From Nymphaea colorata (lineage: Eukaryota > Streptophyta > Magnoliopsida > Nymphaeales > Nymphaeaceae), in the NCBI RefSeq assembly GCF_008831285.2, contig NW_022204916.1, forward strand, positions 1 through 58,118: a DNA stretch of 58,118 nucleotides. The letters are read 5' to 3'. Below, piece by piece: positions 24,080 to 34,981 of the stretch. A program made the position numbers and the translations under genes. Below the pieces are notes generated by a model. That model worked only from the letters and a program-made list of their open reading frames with translations. It did not search any database and was not told the DNA's origin. Positions within the stretch are counted from its first letter, which is position 1. Each line of letters opens with the position of its first letter.

Positions 24080-24243
24080 TATGTATACAAGAAAATCTCT
24101 TGTCGAGTGAACCAAATTGACTTCAGATTCTGATTCTTTTCAGCAACTTCTCTACATACCTTCAACTCTTGCAACCATTCCACAGAAAATAGACAGCCCT
24201 CGCCACCATCATCTCTAATTAGCATGGTACGACAATCTGTCAA
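24019..24243 (-). other. 74-codon frame conserved with block C, unrecognised
   Basis: Reads MTD..TMLIR.DGGEGCLFSVE, then LQELKVCREVA.KNQ.LKSIW. It is open here and at 45738-45962 with about ten amino-acid changes. In unit D the same stretch is disrupted (about 52985-53160). The core looks protein-like and may be a captured exon, but most changes alter the residue, which argues against present function. Confidence 0.3.
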
Positions 24244-24424
24244 CAGCTGACCATTGCATCACGTGGCTGAGTTCTGTTCCCCCTTAGCACGTGGATGCAG
24301 AAGGAACACATTGCCTAAGACATATTTTTGGTTGAAAGGCATGGAAATATTTACTAGAGCCTATAAATGTATTCTTTTGGGGTACAAATTATGTTTGTGC
24401 TATTCTTTAATCATAATAACCTAT

Positions 24425-24610
24425 ACAGGTGGTGAACTGGTATAGATCTCTAACGATGAGGTAGTTCGCAGCCGTATATACTTATACCAGTGAAATGTCT
24501 CGCCGCTAAGGTATTTATACCGGTGTTCTCTAGCACCAGTAGAAATTTCACCGCTATAAACCTATAACAGCGATTTAGCACCGCTATATTACCTGAACCC
24601 ATAACGTAGC
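24425..24610. repeat. Subterminal-type motif array, unit B2
   Basis: Contains AACTGGTATAG, TTATACCAGTGA, TCGCCGCTAAGG, TATACCGGTGTTCT, CACCGCTATAAACCTATAAC and GCACCGCTATATTACC. The orientation is the same as array B1, so the pair are direct, not inverted, repeats. Confidence 0.55.
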
Positions 24611-25255
24611 CACCACTGTTAATTGAATCACACAACTCAATGCATGAAATGTGCACCTCGAGTGCCTACCTATAGCTCATGTCTATCTCTCCCTCTACGT
24701 CTGTTTTGTAATTAATACTTGTATTTTTTTTTCATTTTTCTATTTCACATTTTTTTGTTTAATTTTTTTCTCAGCTACATGGTAGAATTAGATAAAAGCG
24801 ATAAGTGTTAATTTATTGAAGGCTCTATGTTGAATGAAATAGTATAAGTTAATAAATGTTGGATAAAAATCATAGAGTTTCGTGAATTTATTGAACGTAT
24901 AACCATTTGACCAAACCGGTGCTCTCATGAGTATGTTGTTTAAATAAACCAAAGTAATGTTTTTCTTCATCCGCAAGACTTATAAGGAATTAAATATTTT
25001 ACAAACTTTTATGTATAATTGTTGATAACAACTAATGAAACTTTCTCACAAATAGCAAAACAGTGCCATCCTTCATGTCTGATTTTGGCACCAGAAAAAA
25101 AAAGGATTTTTTGCTCTTGTTTTTAATTTCTGACATGATTTTTGTTGATATAATATGTTAGATTATTTTTGCCATGAAACTTAAGCTTCACTATGCATCG
25201 CTTAGCAACACATTGCATCACCAACTTAGTGCATTGCTTCGCCTTGTTATACTTC

Positions 25256-25579
25256 ACAACAAATCAGCACTTTCACCATTTAGGTCCTTCTCAACAATCT
25301 CCTCTTGGGGATCTAGAACAAAAGAGCTATCAAAGACAGAAGATGAAGACAAATGCAGGCCATCATTGATTGCATCAGTTTGCTGTGTTCTCCCTTGAAC
25401 AAAACCAGCTTGATTTTGCGATTGATATTGCAAAGGCGTTGATGAGAATGTGGTGCCATGCTCCCCTGTAGTCTGTCTAGATGTATTTTCATCCATTCTG
25501 CAAAGAAATCTGAATGAGAACAAAAACCACAAGAATCATTATCGCCAATACCAGTATGAAAGCTACTCCACTGCACCTA
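25256..25579 (-). pseudogene. SEC16 (COPII scaffold) N-terminal fragment, copy B
   Basis: Minus-strand translation has QWSSFHTGIGDND, HSDFFAEW and, in the next frame, ENTSRQTTGEHGTTFSS and FVQGRTQQTDAIND. This matches the block C fragment and the region of plant SEC16/MAIGO5 with an SSF-D-DFF-EL pattern. SEC16 organises ER exit sites. Only the middle of the N-terminal part is present. It is cut at 25579 on its 5' side and at 25256 on its 3' side, exactly at the module edge. Confidence 0.8.
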
Positions 25580-26904
25580 CTCTACTCCATTGGATACTGT
25601 AAATATAAACAATATCAATTGTTTAAATCAACATCTATGCACAATTCATAAATACTCGAACCATACTCATTGGATATATATGAGACTTTCACTATAAAGT
25701 ATACAGCAGTAGATAAAACACATACATATTCCCATCAGTGATAAAACATTTACATAAGTATTCAGAAGAGCTTCAACGTTAAATACAAAGCCAAGTGCGT
25801 GTGTAGAGTATCCACAGAAGCAAGTACATATGTAGCTTCATGTACGCATCAACCATAACAAAATCAAATCTGCCCCTTGCACCACCTTCGAACAAGACAT
25901 CATACTTATGTCGGGGCTTCATCTTTGAACAAGACGTCATAACAGCTGATGAACTGAAAATGAAAATACATACATGTCTAATGGCAAGCATAAGGGCATA
26001 GCAAATGCTGAACTAGAAATCAGTAACTAATGACATTGACGACAGAAAATTCCAAAGATATTATCACAAACATAAGATTTAGTTGTTAAATTATGCAGTT
26101 ACTAAATGAATAATATTCAAAATAACGGAAGAAAGCAATTGACTTGCTGCTTTCAATGTCTACATCAAAAATTGTAATGCAGTTTCATCTCCAACTTGAA
26201 ATAAAGGTCCACTACATCATTAAAATATGTAAACTAACAACTACTCTGAGTATGCATCAACAGTAATGAAGAATGCCAAAGAGAGGAGATCCATCTCAGC
26301 CATCTAGTTAAAAAGAAACATACATAATCGAGGCATTATAATTCCAAAATACACAAATGTTTGGCATGGCATGCAGAAATGTAGTCTGAGTTCTTCCTCG
26401 GGTTGTCTTCCTTTAAAAGTAATCAACGGTGTTTGCCCATGGGGTACCATCTCTTTGAAACTTTTTGATTCTAGAAGATACCAGGTATGTGTTTTAGGCT
26501 TTTAGCAGTCCTTTCAGACAGCAAAAACATAAACTGCATTATGCAGATAAAGATACCATGCATAAGCCCATTCCATGATGTTTCATGAAGCCTTATAGCT
26601 TTCTTGAATCAAACTGAACTCCCCTGTGGCAACATTCTATTAAGGGGATTTGCTGATCAACTTGCAATAAAACAAAAAAGTAGGAATCGACTTGTTGATC
26701 ATGTTTGCCATAAATTAAGGAGAGTTCTCCCACGCAGATGCCTTTCATTGGAACTTGCTGATCATGCCTTAACTAAGAATCCTCCCAAGACCGTTATATT
26801 TCATCTAGCCTGAATCCAATCGAGTCGAATCAAATCACTGAGTTCAAAAATCTAAACTATTTGATGCAAATGTTAAAGACACAAGAAAATGCAAAATGAA
26901 GTGA
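25580..26904. other. Spacer; one unsupported open frame
   Basis: Mostly AT-rich. A frame at 26604-26813 (+) reads RNRLVDHVCHKLRRVLPRR and LSLELADHALTKNPP, which looks protein-like, but I recognise no family and see no splice context. Nothing else stands out. Confidence 0.3.
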
Positions 26905-27236
26905 ATGTGCACTTTCCTTTATTATGGCCCATACCAGCAACCAACTTAAAAGAGTTAGAAGCGTAGAAGAAAATCAATTTCATGCTGGTAATCTCAAAGA
27001 CACCCATTACTAATCTGTGCATGGAGAGAAAAAGAAATTGGGAGATATCTGTACTTGGGAAGCATGCACTACCCATTACTAATATGTTTATGGAGAGAGA
27101 GAGAGATCTGTACTTGGGAAACATGCACCTTCCCTTTATGGTCTATAATAACAGCCAACTTAAAAGAATTAGAAGCATAGCAGAAAAGCAAATTCATGCT
27201 AATAATCTCGAAGACACCCATTACTAATATGTGTGT
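26905..27236. repeat. Direct repeat with 217-bp spacing
   Basis: 26905-27019 and 27122-27236 share CTTTCC/TTCCCTTTAT, CAACTTAAAAGA.TTAGAAGC.TAG and AATCTC.AAGACACCCATTACTAAT. A third partial copy (TACCCATTACTAATATGTTT) lies near 27069. The sequence then runs into a GT/GA microsatellite at about 27229-27273. Confidence 0.75.
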
Positions 27237-27723
27237 GTGTGTGTGAGATAGAGATAGAGAGAGAGGGAGAGAGAGGCCTTCTGTTTTTACTAAGAAATGA
27301 TTATTGATCTCTGCAAGGTATCACTCATTCCAGATGTTTAGTGAAAGGAAAAAGGAACATAGAAAGCTTTAGTCTATATTGTGAATAAGATTGGGTTTAT
27401 CCGAGCATTTGATATTTGAATTGGGGAACAACTAAAATTTATTAGTTTTACTGAGGATTTGCTCAACGTTTTTTCTACTCTTTCTCTAAAGTGTGTCATC
27501 AAATCAAATTTAATTTTCTTGAGAATTTATTTTATGGGAATTGGACAAAAATGATGGAAGTTATTAATACCCTATGATGTATGCATGTGCATGTATTATT
27601 TACAATACATTGATATGCATGTGAACTATATTCTAAAAGATAGTGCATTGAAGCTTTTATGTTGCATGCCATGAAAGATTTGTCACTTATGGGATTGTTC
27701 AGCGATTGAGTCTTATCTTATAG

Positions 27724-28352
27724 GGCAGAGGTAGCTATGAAGATCATTCTGATATACTCCGTCTTATTGTAGACCTTGTGGAGGCAAGCTGATATGCTGA
27801 CAACCCTGAATGGAGGTTAACATGATTCTGAACCTTAAAGTGAAAATTTAACTAGCTTAGCAATGGCCACTTCTCATGAAAAGCTCTTAGTTCAATTATG
27901 AATAGTTTGAGTCATTTTATCCTATCTAAGCTTCATTTTCTCTCCAGTGTTGATGAACAAGTTGCCAAAGATATTCAACTCTTAGATTCTATTGCTGAAA
28001 AACAAACACAGATATTTTCTAAGGAGTGGAAGCTGTTTCCAGCAGATGTTCAGATCCAATCACTGTATCCTCTGTAAGTGTTTACCTATAAACACTGGAA
28101 TGAGTTCATAAGTATACTTGTGGTTTTCTTTTGTATGCATTGTCTGCTATGTATCTAAAACATTTTCCTATTCAGTAAATAAGAAAACAGTTAATCTTTT
28201 GTTTGGAACAACACCAACATAAAAAAAATGGCTTTCTCTTCAGAAATGAGAGATTCCATCCACAGGACAGAAGAAGGGCAGAGCTTGATGAGTCTGTTCT
28301 AGCTCCAAGCTTTTTCAAAGAAAAAGACAGGAACATTCAATTGTCGAGCTAA
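27724..28352 (+). pseudogene. Three-exon fragment of an unidentified gene
   Basis: Three blocks with splice signals join in one frame. Exon 1 is 27724-27815 (acceptor TTATAG, donor GTTAAC) and reads GRGSYEDHSDILRLIVDLVE, then a TGA. Exon 2 is 27948-28073 (acceptor CTCCAG, donor GTAAGT) and reads [19 protein letters not shown] and [17 protein letters not shown]. Exon 3 is 28244-28352 (acceptor TTCAG) and reads NERFHPQDRRRAELDESV to a TAA. Phases at both junctions agree (2 plus 1 bases), which is strong evidence of a real spliced ancestor. I cannot name the protein. The TGA in exon 1 and the lack of upstream exons point to a pseudogene or captured fragment. Confidence 0.6.
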
Positions 28353-28823
28353 TTGATAGGCACGAGTTAAGAAGTTAATGCATTTGCAAAGAAACCAGTC
28401 AACAACTAAATCTACAAACTTGACAAAATCGATCTCTGTGACAAGAAACCCTCACAAAAGAAAAAGGGATAGAGAAACAGACTGGACTTTCTATATGGAA
28501 GGCACCGGGAAAAAAAATTCTTTCACAGTAGGAGCCAAAATAGAAAGAAGGATTTCCAAAAATTCAGCGAGAAATGGAAAAAAAAATTAAATACTATTCA
28601 CCATTCATGTTCAAACACTAACCTTTCCATGAAAACCTTGCAGATCTGCTCACCGAGTAACAATCGAGCCCAAATTTGTTGCTGCAGAGAGGAAGAGACA
28701 GATTCCTGCGCTACGGTAACAGGGCGAGCCAAAATCAGTGTTTCCTAGCACGGAAGCCGCTGCACAAACGACAGATGAAGAGACAGAGGGCTTCTTCTTC
28801 AGCAAGGGCGAGAGAGACGAGGT

Positions 28824-28969
28824 GGGGATCAGGAGAGTGAGAGGGCGAGAGAGACGACAAGGGAGCAGGAGAGTGAGAGGGCGAGAGAGACGACGAGGGA
28901 GCAAGAGAGTGAGAGGGCGAGAGAGACGACGAGGGAGCAAGAGAGTGAGAGGGCGAGAGAGACGACGAC
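28824..28969. repeat. 36-bp minisatellite, about four copies
   Basis: The unit GGGAGCAAGAGAGTGAGAGG plus GCGAGAGAGACGACGA is repeated four times with few changes. Because 36 is a multiple of three, all frames stay open: the minus strand encodes a serine/proline-rich 12-residue repeat and the plus strand an arginine-rich one. The 157-codon minus frame at 28735-29208 is therefore not evidence of a gene. Confidence 0.9.
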
Positions 28970-29071
28970 CAGCAGGCAGGACAGAGGCGACGGAGGCAGT
29001 TGCGGGCCTGCGGCAAGAGGGAGAGGGAGGCGATGCGTGGGTGCCCTAACAGGCAGAAAAATAACATGGGC

Positions 29072-29105
29072 AAAATGTTTCCACCTTTCATGGTGGAAAC
29101 ATTTT
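29072..29105. repeat. Perfect 14-bp hairpin
   Basis: Arms AAAATGTTTCCACC (29072-29085) and GGTGGAAACATTTT (29092-29105) with a 6-base loop. Confidence 0.85.
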
Positions 29106-29147
29106 CCGAAAAAAAATTTCCAGAAACGTGTTTAACGGTCATAATTT

Positions 29148-29170
29148 TCATTCCACCTTTGATGGAATGA
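29148..29170. repeat. Second hairpin of related design
   Basis: Arms TCATTCCA (29148-29155) and TGGAATGA (29163-29170) with a 7-base loop. The loop side shares CCACCTTT with the hairpin at 29072-29105. Confidence 0.75.
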
Positions 29171-30100
29171 CATAAATTTGAATATTTGAAAATTTTCTCC
29201 ATGGCCACAGGATATTTCTAGGCCATCAAATGGCCCCTAGAGTTTTTTCCTTAACCCCAATCTCTGTCCTGTGATTCTTCTTGCCGTTTTCTTTTGTCAT
29301 ATTTAGGAATGCCTAATTTTGAAGCATATTAAGAAATATTGCAAGCTTTTCGACTTTTAAGAACCAAAAGCCGAACTGATGATTCCCTATGCAATCCATC
29401 TCCTGTAGTTCATAGAGGTAGGTTTCCAAGATAAGGATAGGTATACTCTCTATGACTGCCTTTCCAACCACTTTATATGGCAACCATCTACATTATCCAT
29501 TCATACATGAGTGGGATTTTTTATACACCCTTTTTTGCATTGGGGGCATTTGTTTGTTCTGAAATATGAATTAGTCCACATTTTGCACACTAAATAAACA
29601 TGTATAAACATTTAATGGGGTAATCTTTTTCATCAAATAGAAGACTTTTTTTTTTTGTTTTCTATTGGTTCATACATTGTAGAAGAGAAACAAAAGGGCA
29701 TGAGATAATGAAATAATAACTCCTGCACATATTGTAGAAGAGAAATAGAAGCAAGTGAGATAATGAAATAACAACATTATTTCATATACTTCTATTTCTC
29801 ATATTTTTATATACACACTTTGTTATTTTAATCTCTTCTATATGTTCGTTTATCTATGGCTCTATATATGTTGTTGTTTCACTACTTTATACGTGTCTTT
29901 TTTGCTTCTTGTAGATCAATGATGTCTACTTTAATTAATACGAAAGAATATGACACCGAATATCAATTGTTCGATGCCAAATTGGGTAAAGTTGACATAC
30001 ACGGTACACCAAATCTGAAGAACTTTGAAAACGTTGAATGATAGAAGTGTGATATTTTTGGTAGAATGGAAAGAGGATGAAGTTGTCATTGTAGCATAAT
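29171..30100. other. AT-rich spacer left of the mobile-domain pseudogene
   Basis: Around 29665-29780 a short segment, ACATTGTAGAAGAGAAA..AGAA..AAGTGAGATAATGAAATAA, is repeated roughly twice. The frame at 29856-30041 could be an upstream part of the following pseudogene but has no recognisable motif. Confidence 0.35.
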
Positions 30101-30108
30101 GTATGTCA

Positions 30109-31024
30109 CATGAGGTGGAGCAGGTTGTGGAGAAGGAGAAGGATGGCGTGAAAGAAAATAAGGACGAGGAGGTGGCGAAAACGAATGGACAGGCCATAGA
30201 GTAAGTGAATGCAGGGGTCAGGAATTTGAGCAAGAGGGGGGTGGAAAAAAAGAGACAAGCTACAGAGACAAACAACACAAGGGATAGGGCATTTGAGCAA
30301 GAGGAGGTAGCAGAAACAAAGGGACAGGCTGTAGAAACCAAGAATGCAAGGGAGAAAGAATTTGAACACCAAGTGGTGTCAGAAATGAAGGGCCAGGCCA
30401 CGGAGACAAGGAATGGAGGGGAGATGGAACCTCAACAGAAGAAGTTGGCAGAAGAGGAGTGACTTCTGGAGCTATAGAATGCAGAAAAGAAAGATAATGG
30501 GGATCAGAATCCACTGCTTGATGAACTAGAGGGATTAGTGTTAGATGTGCATATTGTACCTACACTAAAAATTAGAGTTCTAAGCGAAGGAGGAAGCCTG
30601 ATTCAAATTTAGAGGTGGCGAAGATAGTTTGGAAGAAAAGGAGGCAATTGTGTGACGTCAACGTAGGTAATGTACGTTGTTTATTGAGGTATTTGTAATT
30701 AAAGTTTTGGTACTAGATAATATCTTTGACACTGGTATTTCTATTGCACAAATGCAGGCACTGCCAATGGCATTCAGTCATTGATTGATATGAAGTTCAG
30801 TCAGACTCTCAAAAGCAGAGATTGGAGAGAATGCAAGTCTTGTTCTATGGTGCAATGGAACTCCAATTGGGGCCTTTGTACACCATGGCACAGAAGTGGA
30901 ATTCTCAGACAAACGCGTTTGTGTTTGATGGATTTGAGATGATGACCACCCTAGAAGATGTTGTTAGGCTGCTGCATTTGAGAACACATGAAAACCTAGG
31001 CTTGGGATGTTCAGGTACAGCTTG
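30109..31024 (+). pseudogene. Plant mobile domain (PMD) protein pseudogene
   Basis: The first block (30109 to about 30668) encodes an acidic, repetitive segment built on EVAETKGQAVETKNA-like repeats, with several stops. A GTAATG donor follows, and an acceptor (AAATGCAG) at about 30758 starts the second block. After a frameshift this reads RMQVLFYGAMELQLGPLY, FVFDGFEMMTTLEDVVRLL and HLRTHENLG. This matches the plant mobile domain: the FYG motif, the F-F/L-GE-T-TLEDV core and the following L-L helix. Such domains occur in MAIN/MAIL proteins and in Mutator and gypsy elements. The frame ends early at 31022-31024. It converges on the FAR1-like pseudogene, whose 3' end lies about 95 bp away. Confidence 0.72.
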
Positions 31025-31118
31025 ATAGGGAAGAGCAATGACTTTTTATGGTTGACAGATTTTGAGTTTAAGAAAGTTGTGACCTTTGGAGGAAAGTCGA
31101 TGTCATCATTTGTTTGAG

Positions 31119-32250
31119 CTATAGAATAAATGGCAGCATGCAAATCAAGACGCACATAGCAAAACTCCCCTTACAACCAATCTTCTGATTTGTTACATGC
31201 CATATGTTATTCACTGCATTTTGGAATATATGCCATAAACACAAACGATGATGTGCCTTTAGCCATACGTGGGAGACTACAACTGCTAATGCAATGTCAC
31301 CATTCATCAATACAACTTTGGGGTGCTTCCCATTCATGGCTTCGGTGAGTACCTTGAACAACCACTCAAATGCCTCAGTAGTCTGATAAAAGTAGGATGC
31401 TCTACCAAAAAGGCCACCCATGAGCATTGGCACATCACTGAAGCATCTATAATCTAACTAAGACCCTTGAATATGCCTAGAAGAGATTTGTAGCATAACC
31501 ATCCCCATCTGAATGGTGTTGTAGAAACTTGTATCTTTACTTAATTTTTCGTGAATAGATTCGACTAATGCCATAATTTTTCCTCCTTTCATCAATTCTA
31601 TCTTCTTTCTCCTTAAGTTGTTTGTATGATCCATGCGAGCGAATGGAACATTATCATGGCCGCTTTCTACTTTAACAAATAGGTCATATGGTTTCCTTAG
31701 TGGTATAACTGCACGATCAGCCAACTCACTTACTTCAGCATATGATGATGTCAATTTGTGATGCAACTTAACATGCAGCTCGTGTGAGAATGTGCCAATG
31801 GATGCTTGTGTTGAATCATCACTACGTGAATACAATATTTTTTATGTGGATGCCTTCCCACCTCAACTAGACCTTGTATAAATCCTGTGCTTAGTTACAT
31901 ATGGGGCTGATCTCTTCCATCAATCTTTCAAACATACATATGACCATTTCACAACTACGACATATGTGTTTCTCTTTATCCTACTCTTCCATACATTAAG
32001 TCCATGGCGAAAAGCATAATAATTGTAGAGGCTATATGTTGCATCCTCTGTCTCAAACTCTATTTCTAAAGTAGGAGCACATCCTTCAGGATCTTCCATC
32101 TCAGACTTCATTCCTATAGCAGGAAACTCCAATCCTACAGCAAGACTATGTTCTTCGAGATCCTCCATCTCAAACTCCATTCCTATAGAAGGAATACATT
32201 CTTTGGTGTACTTTATTTGCTTGCAAAGGGACCCAATCTTTTAGTTGTCG
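31119..32250 (-). pseudogene. FAR1/FHY3-related MULE transposase pseudogene
   Basis: Minus strand, in order. An acidic N-terminus with three imperfect copies of an EFEMED-type motif (about 32185-32050). A FAR1 zinc-finger region, YSLYNYYAFRHGLNVWKSRI and VVKWSYVCLKD (about 32060-31920), interrupted by stops. A linker, DNVPFARMDHTNNLRRKKIE and SFYNTIQ (about 31680-31495). Then, in the same frame past a TAG at 31460-31458, LDYRCFSDV and the MULE transposase piece TTEAFEWLFKVLTEAMNGKH, MNGDIAL and HRLCLWHIFQN. Between DV and the TTEAFEWLF region the segment with the first catalytic Asp (the FDTTY box) is deleted. The second Asp and the C/W-H part remain. The product cannot be an active transposase. 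Confidence 0.9.
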
Positions 32251-33302
32251 TCATTTGATGATGTAGATATTTCATACACCATGCCATTTGCCTGCATAAA
32301 GTAGATCAATCAAATAACGTTTTAACATTGTCTCACGAATTATTTATTCACGCATAAATACCTTCCATCAAATAACATTCAACATTATCTCATCACAAAG
32401 TTCAATGATCAATAACGAACCTTATCTCATGCTATTTAGTTATACGTATCTCCTGTAGAAGTGTTGTCATATCTTTCTCTAGTTACCATTCCTGCCCTTC
32501 TTGGTAGATCCATTATTATCTCATTATTTCATAACCATTCCTTTCATAATGTGATTACGTTATTTTGTCTTTGTTTACTTATTGCTTACTTTGTACATGT
32601 GCCTTCTCTCATTTTGTCAATCAATAACGGGAGGAATGATTATAAAATAATGAGATAAATTGGGATGCAAAAACGTATCCCCTGAATTCGTTCTCTCACA
32701 CATTCATTATGTTACAAATTCGTTATCTCACGCAAACTATACAAACACATTACGTCGTAACATTGTCTACCACCTAAACTAGGATGCATTCAGTATTTTG
32801 TCTATAACATTATCTACCACATGAATTGAGATGTAATGTTACCTGTTGCATCGATATTTTCTTCATTTTTCATCTCTTCATCACCTTTGCCTAAAGGTGC
32901 TGCTTCGATTTCTTTGTATGTCCACTTGTTGGAAAATAAATCCTGTAGAAGCCATTGCCTTTGTCATTTAACGTCCACAAATAAAAAACTAGAACGATAT
33001 TGCTGTGAACTCAATCCTTTTATTCTGTTGTCATTTCTGTCATTCTTGTTTCAAGGTCAATCTTTCTTTAGTGGCAACCTCTACTCCCTTTCCTTCCTTC
33101 ACTGGAAACCTCTCTCTTCTTTTTTTCTCTTCCTAACCGTCTTCCTTCTTTTGGGTGAAAGAATGCATGCGGCGTGAAGGAACACAGGTTAAGTACCTAT
33201 GTTGTGTCTGTGCAATGCAATGACATTCAAGTAAATATGCACATGTACCTTTTTTTGGCACAAAGGTCATTACTGAAACCTTACATATACGTAGCAGGTC
33301 CA
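32251..33302. other. AT-rich spacer; no gene recognised
   Basis: The words TTATCTCA and ACATT.TCTACCAC recur between 32330 and 32830, suggesting an old degenerate repeat. The plus-strand frame 32836-33177 is hydrophobic and serine/leucine-rich from CT-biased sequence and is not supported. Confidence 0.35.
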
Positions 33303-33355
33303 CCCCCAGCATATACATAGGGTGCTCACGTAACTTGGTCTCATAATGCTGGGGG
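33303..33355. repeat. 10-bp perfect inverted repeat
   Basis: CCCCCAGCAT (33303-33312) and ATGCTGGGGG (33346-33355) with 33 bp between. The flanks are not duplicated. Confidence 0.6.
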
Positions 33356-34949
33356 TTGTACTACATGTTTTGGGGATTATGTGCATCATTCATATTTGTT
33401 TGGATGGATCTTCACATAGAAGTGGAATTTTTCATTTTTGTGGCTTTGATTTGTGTTATTTTAATTGTTCTGATTATTTGATTACTTTGTTTATGTTGGC
33501 ATTTGAAGCTAAAAAGAAGAATGCTTTTGATGCCATTGTGACACCATTAAATACCATTAGAGATTGTTTGGCAACAGTGGCGATTGTTACTATTTAATGG
33601 CAGATCTACGTTGTAGCTAGTGCAGATAATTGTCTACACCATCCCACAACATTAATTGCATTTACATATAGAAATTTAATTAATTTTTTTTTTTTTACAT
33701 ATGATTGCACGTTAAAATTTGAAATTTAAACTTAGAGTGCCCCTTAATAAAATATTTATGAGAGATTCATGAAACACTTGTTAAGGTTTTACATGTATGT
33801 GCACATATTCACAAGACTTTTACTGTTTGACAATTATGGTATCGGACGATGCTGTCATTATCAGGCCGTACAATAATGACGACACTGATTAACAATGGAC
33901 AACTCATAGGTCCAATGGAGTAGTACTGAAGAAAACTGCCTTACCTACAATCTCGGTTGATTCGATGAGGTTAAATAAGATGATTCTTTTCGGTAATGTT
34001 TCTGCGAGAAAGATGCGATTAATGAAAGATGCATGCGAGAAACAAAGACATTTACATCATCAAATAGACATGCAAACCGTCCAGTACTTTTTGGCAATTA
34101 TCTCGACAAACTTTACCATTCCAGGGAAACATCTGTTGGTCAGACATTTTGGTGAAATCTAATATTATAGGCCATGGCTTACTAAAAAAGTATATATGGT
34201 TATGTACATATTTCCCATGCAGTTGTTTTTGCAAGATCTCGACTAGAATTTTGAGATCCAACTGTCTAATAAACTCAAAATATACAAAACTACTCGCGGA
34301 AGAAAAAAAATCATCAACAACATAATTGTAGATATTAAATCTAATTGCATAAAAATAAATCCACAGCTGCATAATATCCAGAAATAGAGGATGTCATTAA
34401 TGAATCACATCTAGACGGTTGAAATCTGATGATCTTTCCTCATGCATATGCATGTAATGTTACCCAATAAAGCTCGTCTAGAAATGAAGTTGGACTTGCA
34501 AAAAAGCATCCAGCTCTGACAGCACACGCAAGCCAAACAAATACTGAACTGCCGGCCATTCTGGTTTCAATATATATGTGCGTGCATCTACGTTGAAAGA
34601 TTTTATCGCTTTATCCAAATTAACAAGAGTATGTGCTCATAGATGATATCATGTTTAATAATTTAATAATTATATGTTAATCCAAACAAAGTATGTGTTT
34701 CCGTCTGATGCCAATATGTTTATGAATCAGCTTGAGAATTACTGCTATATATTATATGCTTTCTATGGTTTCCTTATGCTATGTCTTCCTTGCAAATAGG
34801 CATGCGACTTTGCTAAAGAACCAAAAGCCATCTCGCCAAAGTCAACTAAAAACATGGAATTAGGCATTAACAAAAGGTGTGTGATTGCCCATGTTTTCAG
34901 TTACGGTTTCAGGGATAGGATTTTTAAGGCCGCAAGAACTTGACTATCA

Positions 34950-34981
<32 letters not shown>

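Larger units (their letters stand above)
21056..25579. repeat. Block B, right segment (duplicated at 42828-47340)
   Basis: This is collinear with 42828-47340 at over 93 percent by eye, from CACCAAAGGAA to GCTACTCCACTGCACCT. It includes motif array B1, a poly-C tract, a 2.7 kb body, a fold-back, motif array B2 and a SEC16 fragment. At 25579 the sequence leaves the SEC16 match, whereas C continues to the SEC16 start codon. Confidence 0.9.

Noticed and set aside
28735-29208. 157-codon minus frame rich in Ser and Pro
   Set aside because: It is a by-product of the 36-bp minisatellite, which keeps all frames open.
30260-30514. Hydrophobic minus-strand frames opposite the mobile-domain pseudogene
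   Set aside because: They are antisense shadows of the acidic, repetitive plus-strand segment.
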